A stretch of 61,205 nucleotides of DNA from Salinispora pacifica CNR114 (lineage in GTDB: Bacteria > Actinomycetota > Actinomycetes > Mycobacteriales > Micromonosporaceae), in NCBI RefSeq assembly GCF_000514775.1, contig NZ_AZWO01000019.1:5963-67167 (forward strand), read 5' to 3'. This document shows positions 27,108 through 35,738 of the stretch, in pieces (the first letter of the stretch is position 1; each line of letters opens with the position of its first letter). A program made the position numbers and the translations under genes. The notes below the pieces were generated by a model. It was not told the origin of the DNA and did no database searches. It saw only the letters and a program-made list of their open reading frames with translations.

Positions 27108-28325
27108 TCAGGACTCCTTTGCAGTCGCTTGTGGCGCGGTGTCGTCGCCGGATCCGCGGGAGGCCGGCGCCAGGTTCTTGTTGTCGGCCGAGCGACGCCG
27201 GGCGGCGGCCAGTTCCGCCTGCTCGCGGTCGGCCTGCTCCTCCGGGGTGACGGCCGCGTCGTCGGCTTCGTCTCCCGCCTTCCGCCCGAACCCGAGCAGC
27301 AGGGCCGCGACTGCGAAGGTCACCGCGGCGGCGATCACAATGCCGAGCACGACGCCGAACCAGCCGCCCTTCGGGGTGACCGCGAAGTAGGCGAAAACGC
27401 TGCCGGGTGAGGGGGTGGCGACCAGACCCGCTCCGGTGATCATGAAGGTGGAGACACCGGCGGCACCGCCCGCGATCATCGCCAGGATCAGGCGGGGCTT
27501 CATCAGCACGTACGGGAAGTACACCTCGTGAATGCCGCCGAAGAACTGAATGATCATCGCCGCCGGGGCGGTCGGACGCAGTGAGCGGGGCCCGAAGAAG
27601 AAGAACGCCAGCAGCAGACCGAGCCCGGGTCCTGGGTTCGTCTCGACCATGAACAGGATCGACTTGCCGGCCTCGGCCGCCTCGGTCACCCCGAGCGGGC
27701 TGAGCACGCCGTGGTTGATGGCGTTGTTGAGGAACAGCACCTTCGCCGGCTCGACGATGACCGACACCAGACCAAGCATGTGGTGGGAGACCAGCCAGTC
27801 CACGCCGCTGCCCGCGATGTCGGTCAGGCGGCCGACGATCGGGCCGATCCCCCACACGCCGAGTAGGGCCATGCCCGCGCCGACGATGCCGGCGGTGAAG
27901 TTGTCGACCAGCATCTCGAATCCGGGCCGGATCCGGTCCTGGATCAGCCCGTCTACGCGCTTGACCAGGTACGCGGCCGCCGGACCGATGATCATCGCGC
28001 CGAGGAACATCGGCACGTCGGCGCCGACGACGATACCGACGGTGGCGACCGCACCGACGACGGCGCCGCGCTGACCGTGCACGAGACGGCCGCCGGTGTA
28101 GCCGATGAGGACCGGCAGTAGCAGGGTGATCATCGGGCCGACCAGGGCGGCGAAGTCCTCGTTCGGGAGCCACCCGGTCGGGATGAACAAAGCGGTGATC
28201 AGGCCCCAGGCGATGAAGGCGCCGATGTTGGGCATCACCATGCCGGCGAGGAAGCCACCGATCCGCTGGATGGTGGCCTTGACGCCGGTGCCCTGAACTG
28301 TAGGTGTGTAGTTGCTTGTTGTCAT
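27108..28325 (-). CDS. PTS EIIC component, mannitol type permease
   Basis: A 405-residue membrane permease of the mannitol (MtlA) EIIC family. About eight hydrophobic segments span residues 20-345. Family landmarks are MVMPNIGAFIAWGLIT, ADVPMFLGAMIIGP, VLFLNNAINHGVLSPLG and GGIHEVYFPYVLM; the last is the GIHE-type signature for substrate binding. Residues after about 345 form a charged, disordered Glu/Ala/Arg tail in the place where EIIB would be fused in MtlA. ATG 28325 has AAGGAGT upstream. Substrate is predicted to be a hexitol or related polyol. Confidence 0.93.
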   Translation of the reverse strand: MTTSNYTPTVQGTGVKATIQRIGGFLAGMVMPNIGAFIAWGLITALFIPTGWLPNEDFAALVGPMITLLLPVLIGYTGGRLVHGQRGAVVGAVATVGIVVGADVPMFLGAMIIGPAAAYLVKRVDGLIQDRIRPGFEMLVDNFTAGIVGAGMALLGVWGIGPIVGRLTDIAGSGVDWLVSHHMLGLVSVIVEPAKVLFLNNAINHGVLSPLGVTEAAEAGKSILFMVETNPGPGLGLLLAFFFFGPRSLRPTAPAAMIIQFFGGIHEVYFPYVLMKPRLILAMIAGGAAGVSTFMITGAGLVATPSPGSVFAYFAVTPKGGWFGVVLGIVIAAAVTFAVAALLLGFGRKAGDEADDAAVTPEEQADREQAELAAARRRSADNKNLAPASRGSGDDTAPQATAKES

Positions 28326-28373
28326 GAGGGGTTACTCCTTCGACACCGGGGCGGGGGGTGGAGCCGGGGAGGG

Positions 28374-29384
28374 TCAGCTGGGGGAAAGTAGTGGCTGGAC
28401 TTCGGTCAATCGGCTGTGCAGCCGAACTCGTTCACGACGAATGTCAGCGGGGCCGGGCATCTGGCTGCCGGGCAGACTCACGGCGGCGGCACCCCAGGCG
28501 ACGGCCTCGGCCAGCGCGTTCCGCCGGTGGGGTGACTGCCCACCCGACTCGGGATCCTCGACCTGGCCGGACCGGGCAGCGGGGATGGAGACCCCGCCGC
28601 CGGCGGCGAGGAAGCCGGCCAGGAGGGCGTCGCCGGCCCCGACCGAACTGCGTGGACGTGCCACGGTCGCCGCGCCGGCGATGACCCCGTTGGCGTCGAC
28701 CAGGACGGCTCCGTCCGCCCCGAGACTGGCCAGCACTGCGCCCGCTCCCCAGGAGCGGAGCTCCTGCGCGGCGTCGACCACGTCCGCGAAGGAGGCCAGC
28801 GGACGACCGACCACCTGGGCGAGTTCCTCCCGGTTGGGCTTGACCAGGCTGGCGCCCGCCTTCGCGGCAGCCTGGAGGGCAGGCCCGCTGGTGTCCACCA
28901 CCAGGGGGTCACCGGCGGCGACGACCCGCTCACAGAGGCTGCGGAACTCCTGGGTGGGCAGGCCTGGCGGGATGCTTCCACAGATCACCACGCAGCCACC
29001 GGCACCGGCCTCGGTGAGCACCTGGTCGGTGATCGCGGAGAACTCCGTGGCACTGAGTTCCGGCCCCGGCTCGTTGATCTTCGTGACCGTGCCGTCCGGC
29101 TCGGCGAGGGTGATGTTCGACCGCGTACTCCCGGATATCGGCAGCGCGCACACGTCGACCCGCTCACTGCGCAGGAGGCGGATGAGCTGACCGCCCTCGT
29201 CCCCGCCGCAGGTGACCAGGGCCCGCGACGGTACGCCGTTGGCCAGCAGAGCACGGGACACGTTCACGCCCTTGCCGCCCGGCTCGATACTCCCCGACGT
29301 GGCCCGGATGACGTCACCACGAACGAGTTCCTCGATCTCGATGGTGCGGTCGAGGCTCGGGTTGAGGGTGAGAGTGACGATCAT
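28374..29384 (-). CDS. fruK: PfkB-family 1-phosphofructokinase (hexose-phosphate kinase)
   Basis: A 336-residue PfkB kinase of the 1-phosphofructokinase / tagatose-6-phosphate kinase group. The N-terminus TLTLNPSLDRT, the motif PGGKGVNVSRAL and the catalytic SSVGAGDALLAGFL (Asp is the base) are all intact. It would phosphorylate the ketose phosphate formed downstream of the transporter to a bisphosphate. Its ATG overlaps the DeoR stop (ATGA). An insertion of about 20 residues follows the GAGD motif (residues about 267-285). FruK versus LacC-type specificity cannot be told from sequence by eye; the gene symbol is the nearest family name. Confidence 0.85.
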   Translation of the reverse strand: MIVTLTLNPSLDRTIEIEELVRGDVIRATSGSIEPGGKGVNVSRALLANGVPSRALVTCGGDEGGQLIRLLRSERVDVCALPISGSTRSNITLAEPDGTVTKINEPGPELSATEFSAITDQVLTEAGAGGCVVICGSIPPGLPTQEFRSLCERVVAAGDPLVVDTSGPALQAAAKAGASLVKPNREELAQVVGRPLASFADVVDAAQELRSWGAGAVLASLGADGAVLVDANGVIAGAATVARPRSSVGAGDALLAGFLAAGGGVSIPAARSGQVEDPESGGQSPHRRNALAEAVAWGAAAVSLPGSQMPGPADIRRERVRLHSRLTEVQPLLSPS

Positions 29385-30142
29385 GCCTGCACCACCCGGA
29401 CCCCGGCGCTCTCCAACTCGACCGCGAGACCGTCCTCGACTCCGGAGTCGGTGACGATCAGGTCCAGGTCGGTGAGAGACCCGAACCGCGCGAAGTGGTC
29501 GTTGCCGAGCTTCGTGTGGTCAGCGAGGAGCACGGCGCGGCGCGCTGCCGCGATCATCGCCCGCTTCACCGACGCCTCGGCCGGGTCGGGCGTGGTCAGG
29601 CCCCGCCTGACCGAGCATCCGTTGGTGCCGAGAAACGCGACGTCGACGTACAGGTCGGCGAGCGCGCGCAGGGCCCAGTCCTCCACCGTGGCCAGGGTGC
29701 GCGCCCGTAGTCGTCCGCCCAAAAGGAGCACGTTCAGATTCGGCCGGGAGCCGAGAAGGGTGGCGATGACCGGGGAGTTGACCACAACCGTCAGCTCTCG
29801 ATCGGTGGGCAGCGCCTCGGCGAGGCGGGCGGTCGTGCTGCCCGCGTCGAGGATGATCGAGCCCTCCGACGGCACCTCGGCCAGCGCCGTTGCGGCGATC
29901 CGTTCCTTCTCGTGGATCAGGACCGAGTCCCGGGTGGCCAGGGCCGGCTCGAATCCCAGCCGTTCCGCGGGGATCGCTCCGCCGTGCACCCGGCGCAGTA
30001 CGCCGGCACGCTCCAGCACGGTGAGGTCACGGCGGATCGTCTCCGTCGTCACCTGGAGAGTGCCGGCAAGCGTCGCCACGTCGACGCGGCCATGGGACCG
30101 GGCCAACCGGACGATCTCCTGCTGTCGCTCCTCGGCGTACAT
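29381..30142 (-). CDS. DeoR-family transcriptional repressor of the PTS operon
   Basis: A 253-residue DeoR-family regulator with an N-terminal winged helix (residues about 4-57; VTTETIRRDLTVLERAGVLRRVHGG) and a C-terminal sugar-phosphate-sensing domain (DAGSTTARLAEALP; LGTNG; ADHTKLG). It is the first gene of the operon and overlaps the kinase gene by 4 bp. Members usually bind a phosphorylated sugar intermediate and release DNA. Directly repeated GTTTCAA motifs lie just upstream of its start and are a candidate autoregulatory site. Confidence 0.93.
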   Translation of the reverse strand: MYAEERQQEIVRLARSHGRVDVATLAGTLQVTTETIRRDLTVLERAGVLRRVHGGAIPAERLGFEPALATRDSVLIHEKERIAATALAEVPSEGSIILDAGSTTARLAEALPTDRELTVVVNSPVIATLLGSRPNLNVLLLGGRLRARTLATVEDWALRALADLYVDVAFLGTNGCSVRRGLTTPDPAEASVKRAMIAAARRAVLLADHTKLGNDHFARFGSLTDLDLIVTDSGVEDGLAVELESAGVRVVQA

Positions 30143-30145
30143 GTT

Positions 30146-30163
30146 GTTTCAACCCCGTTTCAA
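30146..30163. promoter_or_regulatory. Candidate DeoR operator: direct GTTTCAA repeats
   Basis: GTTTCAA occurs at 30146-30152 and 30157-30163, spaced 11 bp (one DNA turn), 4-21 bp upstream of the DeoR start. DeoR-family operators often contain such short T/A-rich repeats. No strong ribosome-binding site is visible here. The region from 30164 to the LuxR stop at 30388 shows no gene. Confidence 0.5.
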
Positions 30164-30387
30164 AGTTGAGATGGCTTTTTTTACGCCTGTTTCTGTGGGG
30201 TGTCAAGACGTCGCGCCTGTTCACGGACGCGTCACAGTGCCCGAAGAGGCGGAAATTGACATGTCAGGACCCAACATGAACAGGCACGCCACGCCCAGCG
30301 CGACACCGCGCTGGCGGACATGCCCAGGCAGGAGATCTCCCACCCCGACGCGGCCCTGCCCCGGGGGGAAGGACCGGATGACCGGGG

Positions 30388-31011
30388 TCAGATCATGCCG
30401 GTGCGCAGCGCATACGCGACGGCGTGCGCACGGTTGCGCAGCTTGAGCCGGTGGGTGACCCCGTAGATGACGTTCTTCACGGTTCGCTCGGAGTAGCAGA
30501 GTTCGTCGGCGATCTCGTGGGTGTCGAATCCGTTGGCCATCAGCCGCAACACGTCGATCTCACGGGAGGTGAGCCCGGCGGCGTTGAGTCCGTTCGGCGT
30601 CAGCACCTCACGGTGCAACCGCTCAACATGCTTGAGCAGCTCACCCACCAGGTTCGGGGGGAGGACACCGCCGCCGTTCGCCGCGGCCAGCACGCTGTGC
30701 GCCAACCGGTCAGCGGTCACGGCACCTCGCGGCAGAACCGCGACGACCCGGCACTCCACCGCGATGAGTAGCTCAGCTTCGGTGATCTCACTGACCACGA
30801 GTACGACCGGGACAGCGAGCTCCGCCGCGCTACGACGTAGCAGGGCCACCACGTCGGCCGTCAGCTGATCGCAGGAAACCACGAAAACCGTGGCCTCCGC
30901 CTGATCCGCCGGGTCCACCACCGTGAACTCCGACCGGGACTGGAGATAGCTGAGCAGCCCCTCGTAGCTGAGCGGATCCGAGGCCCGCAGCACCACCCGA
31001 ACCTGTTCCAC
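30388..31011 (-). CDS. LuxR-type regulator with atypical receiver domain
   Basis: A 207-residue NarL-like protein. The N-terminal 120 residues fold like a receiver, but the phospho-acceptor position reads VFVVSCDQL and the usual conserved Lys is an Arg (LPRGAV), so phosphorylation may be lost. The C-terminal LuxR helix-turn-helix is clear (LTSREIDVLRLMANG; TVKNVIYGV) at about residues 145-205. No cognate sensor kinase is adjacent. It sits between the PTS cluster and a 125-residue gene on the same strand, opposite the second BTAD regulator. Possibly an orphan regulator responding to a ligand or other signal. Confidence 0.88.
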   Translation of the reverse strand: MEQVRVVLRASDPLSYEGLLSYLQSRSEFTVVDPADQAEATVFVVSCDQLTADVVALLRRSAAELAVPVVLVVSEITEAELLIAVECRVVAVLPRGAVTADRLAHSVLAAANGGGVLPPNLVGELLKHVERLHREVLTPNGLNAAGLTSREIDVLRLMANGFDTHEIADELCYSERTVKNVIYGVTHRLKLRNRAHAVAYALRTGMI

Positions 31012-31132
31012 GACGTCCTCCGCATCGTTGTGTTTCTGGCGGCGCCAGTCTGCGGAGCAGATCTTCAGAGTTCCTCCATGCCACCTTCACGCCTCGACCG
31101 CGGTCGTGGAGGTTCGTGGCGCGCCCAGCCGA

Positions 31133-31510
31133 TCACTGGGGTTCCGGGGTGTTCGACGCGGCGGCGCCGGGAGGCGGACCCGGTCGCCGCGCACACCGCA
31201 CCGCCTCGATATACTTACGGAGTTCGATCTCTGCCTGTTCCAGGCGACCAGGGGAGAGCTGGTCCGCGAAGATCGCGTTCACTACGTCGCTGGCCAGGTC
31301 GTCAGGCAGATCGTCCATCCGCCAGGTGGGCCGACCCTGCCGCACGCGCAATACGTGCAGCCGGTTCTGGACGGCCGAAAGGGTACGCTGCAGGTCCGCT
31401 ATTGCGGCATCAGCCCGCACCGCGTCGATGACCAGCCGCCCCTCCATGGCGAGCGTCAGGAACAGCTCGCCCGCGAAGGGATCCGAGACAGCATCACGGT
31501 CAGCCAGCAC
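31133..31510 (-). CDS. Conserved-looking small helical protein, unknown function
   Basis: A 125-residue protein with no membrane segment. Residues about 25-105 form an even run of amphipathic helices (for example RADAAIADLQRTLSAVQNRL), and a short Pro/Ala-rich tail follows. It is 121 bp from the LuxR gene on the same strand and divergent from the BTAD regulator gene at 31801. I do not recognise the family; codon usage is regular and the start at 31510 (ATG) has no strong ribosome-binding site. The 290-bp divergent gap (31511-31800) holds no further gene that I can see. Confidence 0.6.
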   Translation of the reverse strand: MLADRDAVSDPFAGELFLTLAMEGRLVIDAVRADAAIADLQRTLSAVQNRLHVLRVRQGRPTWRMDDLPDDLASDVVNAIFADQLSPGRLEQAEIELRKYIEAVRCARRPGPPPGAAASNTPEPQ

Positions 31511-31800
31511 GGAACGAGTGCAGCAGCCCGCTCACCTCACGTGAAAGGACAACAGGGCTATCGTGCCCTGGCTGGCGGGACTTCTTGCCCGGAGCCGCCG
31601 TCCCCGTCAAGTGCCGCGCAGGTGACGGGCAGGTTTCGGTCACCTGTTGCCCGGGAGAGCATCAGCGAAGGACCAATCAGCGTACGGATCAGCACTGTCC
31701 ACGATGGGCTATCATCGGGGTGCCCCTCCGGAGAAGCGATAACCTGTGCTCGCGGTGTGACACCCGGTGCGTCGATACAGGCAACGGAGGGAGCGGTCCG

Positions 31801-34146
31801 TTGACGACGACGATCACCAATCGCACGCTCCAACCGCTGGCCGTGCCGACCGAGCACGCCGGCATGAAGATTCGCTTACTGGGGCCACCACAGGCCTGGC
31901 AGGACGACACCGAACTCGTGCTCGGCTCCGGCAACCGGACCGCCGTCCTCAGCTTCCTCGCACTGCACGCAAACCACGCCGTGACCCGGGAACAGCTGAT
32001 CGCAGCACTGTGGGGTGACGACCCGCCGGCCAGTGCGACCGGAAACCTCTACACGTACATCTCCTCGTTACGCAAGATCCTGGATCCGTGTCGACACCGG
32101 TGGTCAGCTGGTCAGGTGCTCACCTCCGGCGGCGGCACCTACCGCCTGCTGGTACGGAAGCAGGACGTCGACGCCTTCCGGTTCGAGGCACTGCGCGAGG
32201 AGAGCAAACGGCACCGGGCCATCGGCGACAGCAGTACGGAACTGGCCTCGCTCACCGCCGCACTGCGGATGTGGCAGGGGACAGCGCTCGCCGGCGTACC
32301 CGGCCCCTTCGCCGAGGCCCAGCGGCAACGCCTGGCGGAGCTCCGGTTGACCACCGCGGAACGGCACGCCACGCTGCTCGTCGAAACCGGCCGTCATGAC
32401 GAGGCCATCTCGACGCTCCGCACGCTGATCGAGGCTCATCCAACTCGTGAGAACCTCGCTCCCCTGCTGACCGCGGCTCTCCACGCCGCGGGCCGGGCGG
32501 ATGTGCCACGTCGTCCGCGCCCTCCCATACCGACGGAGCCCGCTGGTCACGTACCGGCGTCACCACCACGAACCGGCACCCGGTCGCCGGTACGAGCCGG
32601 CCCTGGATCACTGGCCGGCCGCGAGACAGAAATCCGCCGGCTACGTCGAGCCGTCGTCGAAGCGACCCGTGGCCAAGGGCGCAGCATCCGCGTCGAGGGC
32701 TTCACGGGAATGGGCAAGTCGGCACTACTCGCCGTGGCACTGCCGAGTACGGCACCGTCCACCTGCCGGATCGGTTGGGCCGTCGGCAGGGAGTTGTCCC
32801 GGCGCGTACCGCTTGGACTCCTGCTGGAGTGCATGGAGTCGGCGTTGGCGGGTGAGCCCAGCAGCGAGCTGGTCCGGCAGATCTCGCTGGCCACGAGCCC
32901 GCCCATGGGCAACTCGGCCACCGCGCCGGTTGCCCGGGTGGTCAGCCTGGTACGACAGGTCGCCCAGCAAGCTCCGCTGGTCCTCGTGGTGGACAACCTG
33001 CATTGGGCTGATGCACACACCGTGGCGGCCTGGAGGGCCCTACACGAGGTGACGACGCAACTGCCGCTCCTGCTCATCGCCACCAGTTGGCCCGACACCG
33101 CCGAGTTCGGCACCGCCGAGTTCGGCACCGCCGAGTTCGGCACCGCCGCCGACGAGGTCCACGAGCTGGCCCCCCTGACCCGGGCGGCCAGCAGCCACCT
33201 GGTACGTACGGCTGCTCCGGAACCGCCGGAATCCCCGGAGCTGGACCATCTCGTGGCGGCCGCCGGGGGTAACCCGTGCTACCTGTGGCACCTGGCCACA
33301 GCGGGTTCCGACCCCAACGGCCAGCTTCCCGCAAGCCTCATCCGTGTGGTCCACGCCCACCTCGCCCCATTCACCCAGCCGACCCGAGAGGTACTGCGCG
33401 CGGCGGCCTTCCTCGCTGCTGGACCTGCCGCGGACGTCGGCCCCGGCTGTTCGCTCAGCGAATTGGCCGTGGTGACCGAGCGTCCCACCGCCGAATTGGT
33501 CGAGCTGCTGACGCCGGCCGCACGGGCCGGCGTCGTCGCCAGCACCGGTGACGAGCTGACATTCCGCCACCCGGTCGTCGCACGGGTGCTGCACGAGGGC
33601 ACGGCCAGCGCGCTACGAGTCCTGCTGCACCGCTCCTTCGCCGAACGGATAGCAGGCGCCGGCGGGCCACCCGAGCGGGTCGTCACCCAGTTACTCGCTG
33701 ACGCGGTGCCGTTGGACATCACGCTGACCCGCTGGCTCACTACTCACGTCGAGCAGCTCACCACCCGCGCGCCCCGGATCACGGTGACCATCCTGCAACG
33801 TGCCCACACCCAGTGCACGATGCCGCCCGCCGACCGCATGACCCTCACCATCTGGCTGGCCCGGCTGCTCCTGCGGTTGGGCCGCAACTGCGCCGCCGAG
33901 GCCGGGTGGGTCGCCTCCCGCACCGATGACCCCGACGTGGAAGGTGAGATGAGGTGGATGGTCGCCCTGACCTATGAGAAGCGCGGCGAGCACCAGACCG
34001 CCGCGGACATCGCCCGATCGGTGCTGCACGATCGCCGGGTCCCGGTTCCGTGGCTCGACCGGTTTCGCCTCATGCAGGCTCGGCTGCGCCGACACCTGGC
34101 CGACCGGCACGACGACTGGCACCCCGAGCTCGGCGCGGGTACGTAA
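31801..34146 (+). CDS. BTAD-AAA (SARP-type) transcriptional regulator, short form
   Basis: A 781-residue regulator: winged helix (about 22-110), BTAD domain (about 115-255), then an AAA/STAND ATPase with Walker A GFTGMGKS at about 300-307 and Walker B LVLVVDNLHW. It ends soon after the ATPase with few TPR-like helices, about 370 residues shorter than the 1151-residue paralogue at 19771-23226. TTG 31801 is chosen because GGAGGGAG sits 6 nt upstream; ATG 31864 is an alternative. It contains a perfect triple 15-bp repeat. The C-terminus may be truncated by mutation. Confidence 0.85.
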   Translation: MTTTITNRTLQPLAVPTEHAGMKIRLLGPPQAWQDDTELVLGSGNRTAVLSFLALHANHAVTREQLIAALWGDDPPASATGNLYTYISSLRKILDPCRHRWSAGQVLTSGGGTYRLLVRKQDVDAFRFEALREESKRHRAIGDSSTELASLTAALRMWQGTALAGVPGPFAEAQRQRLAELRLTTAERHATLLVETGRHDEAISTLRTLIEAHPTRENLAPLLTAALHAAGRADVPRRPRPPIPTEPAGHVPASPPRTGTRSPVRAGPGSLAGRETEIRRLRRAVVEATRGQGRSIRVEGFTGMGKSALLAVALPSTAPSTCRIGWAVGRELSRRVPLGLLLECMESALAGEPSSELVRQISLATSPPMGNSATAPVARVVSLVRQVAQQAPLVLVVDNLHWADAHTVAAWRALHEVTTQLPLLLIATSWPDTAEFGTAEFGTAEFGTAADEVHELAPLTRAASSHLVRTAAPEPPESPELDHLVAAAGGNPCYLWHLATAGSDPNGQLPASLIRVVHAHLAPFTQPTREVLRAAAFLAAGPAADVGPGCSLSELAVVTERPTAELVELLTPAARAGVVASTGDELTFRHPVVARVLHEGTASALRVLLHRSFAERIAGAGGPPERVVTQLLADAVPLDITLTRWLTTHVEQLTTRAPRITVTILQRAHTQCTMPPADRMTLTIWLARLLLRLGRNCAAEAGWVASRTDDPDVEGEMRWMVALTYEKRGEHQTAADIARSVLHDRRVPVPWLDRFRLMQARLRRHLADRHDDWHPELGAGT
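33100..33144 (+). repeat. Three perfect copies of a 15-bp unit in the AAA domain
   Basis: GCCGAGTTCGGCACC occurs three times in tandem and in frame, encoding AEFGT three times just after the Walker B region of the short BTAD regulator. Copy-number change would keep frame. Confidence 0.95.
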
Positions 34147-34150
34147 ATAC

Positions 34151-34385
34151 CCCTCATCCCGAGCTTCTTGCCGCCGATCTCGACAGGCTGGCCGATCGGC
34201 GCACGATGCGGGACGTCGAGATCGTCTGGGAAAGGTGTTCCCCGGCTGTCGACGGCGCTACGCCAGGGACAACGTGGGTAGCCGGCCCGAATTCCGGTCG
34301 CCGCGGTGACAGCGACCCTGTCTCGCGGCCGTTCCGGCTGGTGCGTGGGGCATGCTCGCTGGTGGACCCTCCGGGAGGGTACGGG
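34151..34385 (+). other. Gap downstream of the short BTAD gene with a possible coding remnant
   Basis: No complete gene lies here. One frame continues with protein-like composition (for example LLAADLDRLADRRTMRDVEI from about 34170) but has no start of its own. It might be a remnant of the 3' part of the BTAD gene or of another gene. The stop at 34146 and the phase change are consistent with a frameshift, but this is uncertain. Confidence 0.3.
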
Positions 34386-34390
34386 CGACG

Positions 34391-34981
34391 TCAGTCGCCG
34401 ATCTCGCTGACCTGGGCGAACGGTGCGTCGTCCCGCCACACCACGTGAATGATGAAGTGGTGGTGCGGCTCCAGGAAATAGACCGCCAGGTTGTCTGGGG
34501 TGTTCTGCACGGTCTTCGTCGAGAAACCGATGCTGGGGGTAGCGGTGACAGTGTGCACCCGTCCATCACTGGCGCGGATCACCACCTGACCGCCCTCCAC
34601 CCGGAACGAGCGCAGGTATGTCGCCACGCCCGCGTCGTCTGTGGTGACGGTCCAGCCGTCCCGGGTGGTGGACTCTCGCGGCGCGACGGTGCTGGGGCTT
34701 GGCGTGTCGGCAGCGGACGGTGTCTCCGCGGACGGTGCCACGGAGGGTGGCGCCACGGACGGAGTGGCCGACGACGGGGTCGGCCGCGGCGACGCCGTGA
34801 CGGCCACCGGAGGGTTGTCGTTGTGCCCCTCGCGGGACAGCTCACGAACCGAGGCGAGCGCCGCCTCGCCGGTCGGCGCGGTGCGCAGTACGGGAAGCAG
34901 GGCGACCGAGGTCAGTGCGATGCTGGCGGCAGTAGCCGCGAGCCATCCGAGCGTAGGCGCCCACCCGCGGAGTGTGCGCAT
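34391..34981 (-). CDS. Membrane-anchored protein of unknown function
   Basis: A 196-residue protein with one N-terminal membrane segment (about residues 8-34), a Pro/Ser/Thr/Ala-rich linker (about 60-105) and an extracytoplasmic domain of about 90 residues (GWTVTTDD to AQVSEIGD). ATG 34981 has GAAGGG upstream. It diverges by 37 bp from the OmpR-type response regulator gene, so a shared promoter region is likely. The C-terminal domain contains HHHF and aromatic-rich strands but no motif I recognise. Confidence 0.7.
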   Translation of the reverse strand: MRTLRGWAPTLGWLAATAASIALTSVALLPVLRTAPTGEAALASVRELSREGHNDNPPVAVTASPRPTPSSATPSVAPPSVAPSAETPSAADTPSPSTVAPRESTTRDGWTVTTDDAGVATYLRSFRVEGGQVVIRASDGRVHTVTATPSIGFSTKTVQNTPDNLAVYFLEPHHHFIIHVVWRDDAPFAQVSEIGD

Positions 34982-35018
34982 GATGATCCCTTCTCCCAAT
35001 TGCGCCTATGGTAACGAG

Positions 35019-35708
35019 ATGGCGCTGATTCTGCTGGTCGAGGACGACAGCATCATTACGGCGGCGCTGTCCCGCGCGCTGACCGACGCGGGGCATGCCG
35101 TGCGGGCCGTCGGTCAGGCGGCCGAGGCGTTGCGCGTCCTGACCGGGGAGCCGCCGGATCTGGTGCTCCTCGACCTCGGGCTGCCTGACATCGACGGTAC
35201 GGATACGCTTCGCATGATCCGGTCCATCTCCGAGGTACCGGTCGTCGTCATCACCGCCCGCCGGTCGGAGACCGACATCATCCACCTGCTCAACTCGGGC
35301 GCGGACGACTACGTCACCAAGCCGTTCTCCGGTGAGCACATCCTGGCCCGCATCTCGGCGGTGCTGCGGCGGTACCGGAGCGGCACCGACCAGGAGGGGC
35401 CCGGCACGATCACCGTCGGGCCACTGGTCATCGGGCGTAAAGAGCGGCGGGCCACGATGGACGGTAAGCCACTCAAGCTGACCCGGCGTGAGTACGACGT
35501 ACTCACGTACCTGGCTGAGCGGGCCGGGCGGGTGGTGAGTCGGCGGGAGCTGATGACCGAGGTCTGGCGACAGGCCCGAATCGGTGAGGAACAGACGATC
35601 GACGTCCACATCTCCTGGCTGCGGCGCAAGCTCGGCGAGACGGCTGCCAGGCCGCGGCTGCTGCACACCGTCCGCGGCGTTGGCGTCATGATGGTCGATC
35701 AGAACTGA
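35019..35708 (+). CDS. OmpR-family response regulator
   Basis: A 229-residue response regulator. The receiver domain carries the acidic pair near residues 8-10 (VEDD), the phospho-acceptor Asp52 in LVLLDLGLPD and the conserved Lys in VTKPF. The C-terminal winged helix (about 130-225) has LTRREYDVLTYLAE and TIDVHISWLRRKLG. ATG 35019 is chosen from the start of the receiver fold; upstream in-frame sequence is antisense to another gene. It precedes the histidine kinase by 30 bp and they form a two-component pair. Confidence 0.95.
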   Translation: MALILLVEDDSIITAALSRALTDAGHAVRAVGQAAEALRVLTGEPPDLVLLDLGLPDIDGTDTLRMIRSISEVPVVVITARRSETDIIHLLNSGADDYVTKPFSGEHILARISAVLRRYRSGTDQEGPGTITVGPLVIGRKERRATMDGKPLKLTRREYDVLTYLAERAGRVVSRRELMTEVWRQARIGEEQTIDVHISWLRRKLGETAARPRLLHTVRGVGVMMVDQN

Positions 35709-35738
35709 CAGTCGGACCTGGGCGAGGCGGAGTTTGCA

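Noticed and set aside
27103..28173. Upstream extension of the EIIB frame
   Set aside because: It runs through the EIIC gene out of phase and gives Arg-rich sequence without PTS motifs; EIIB begins at ATG 27102 with AAGGAGT.
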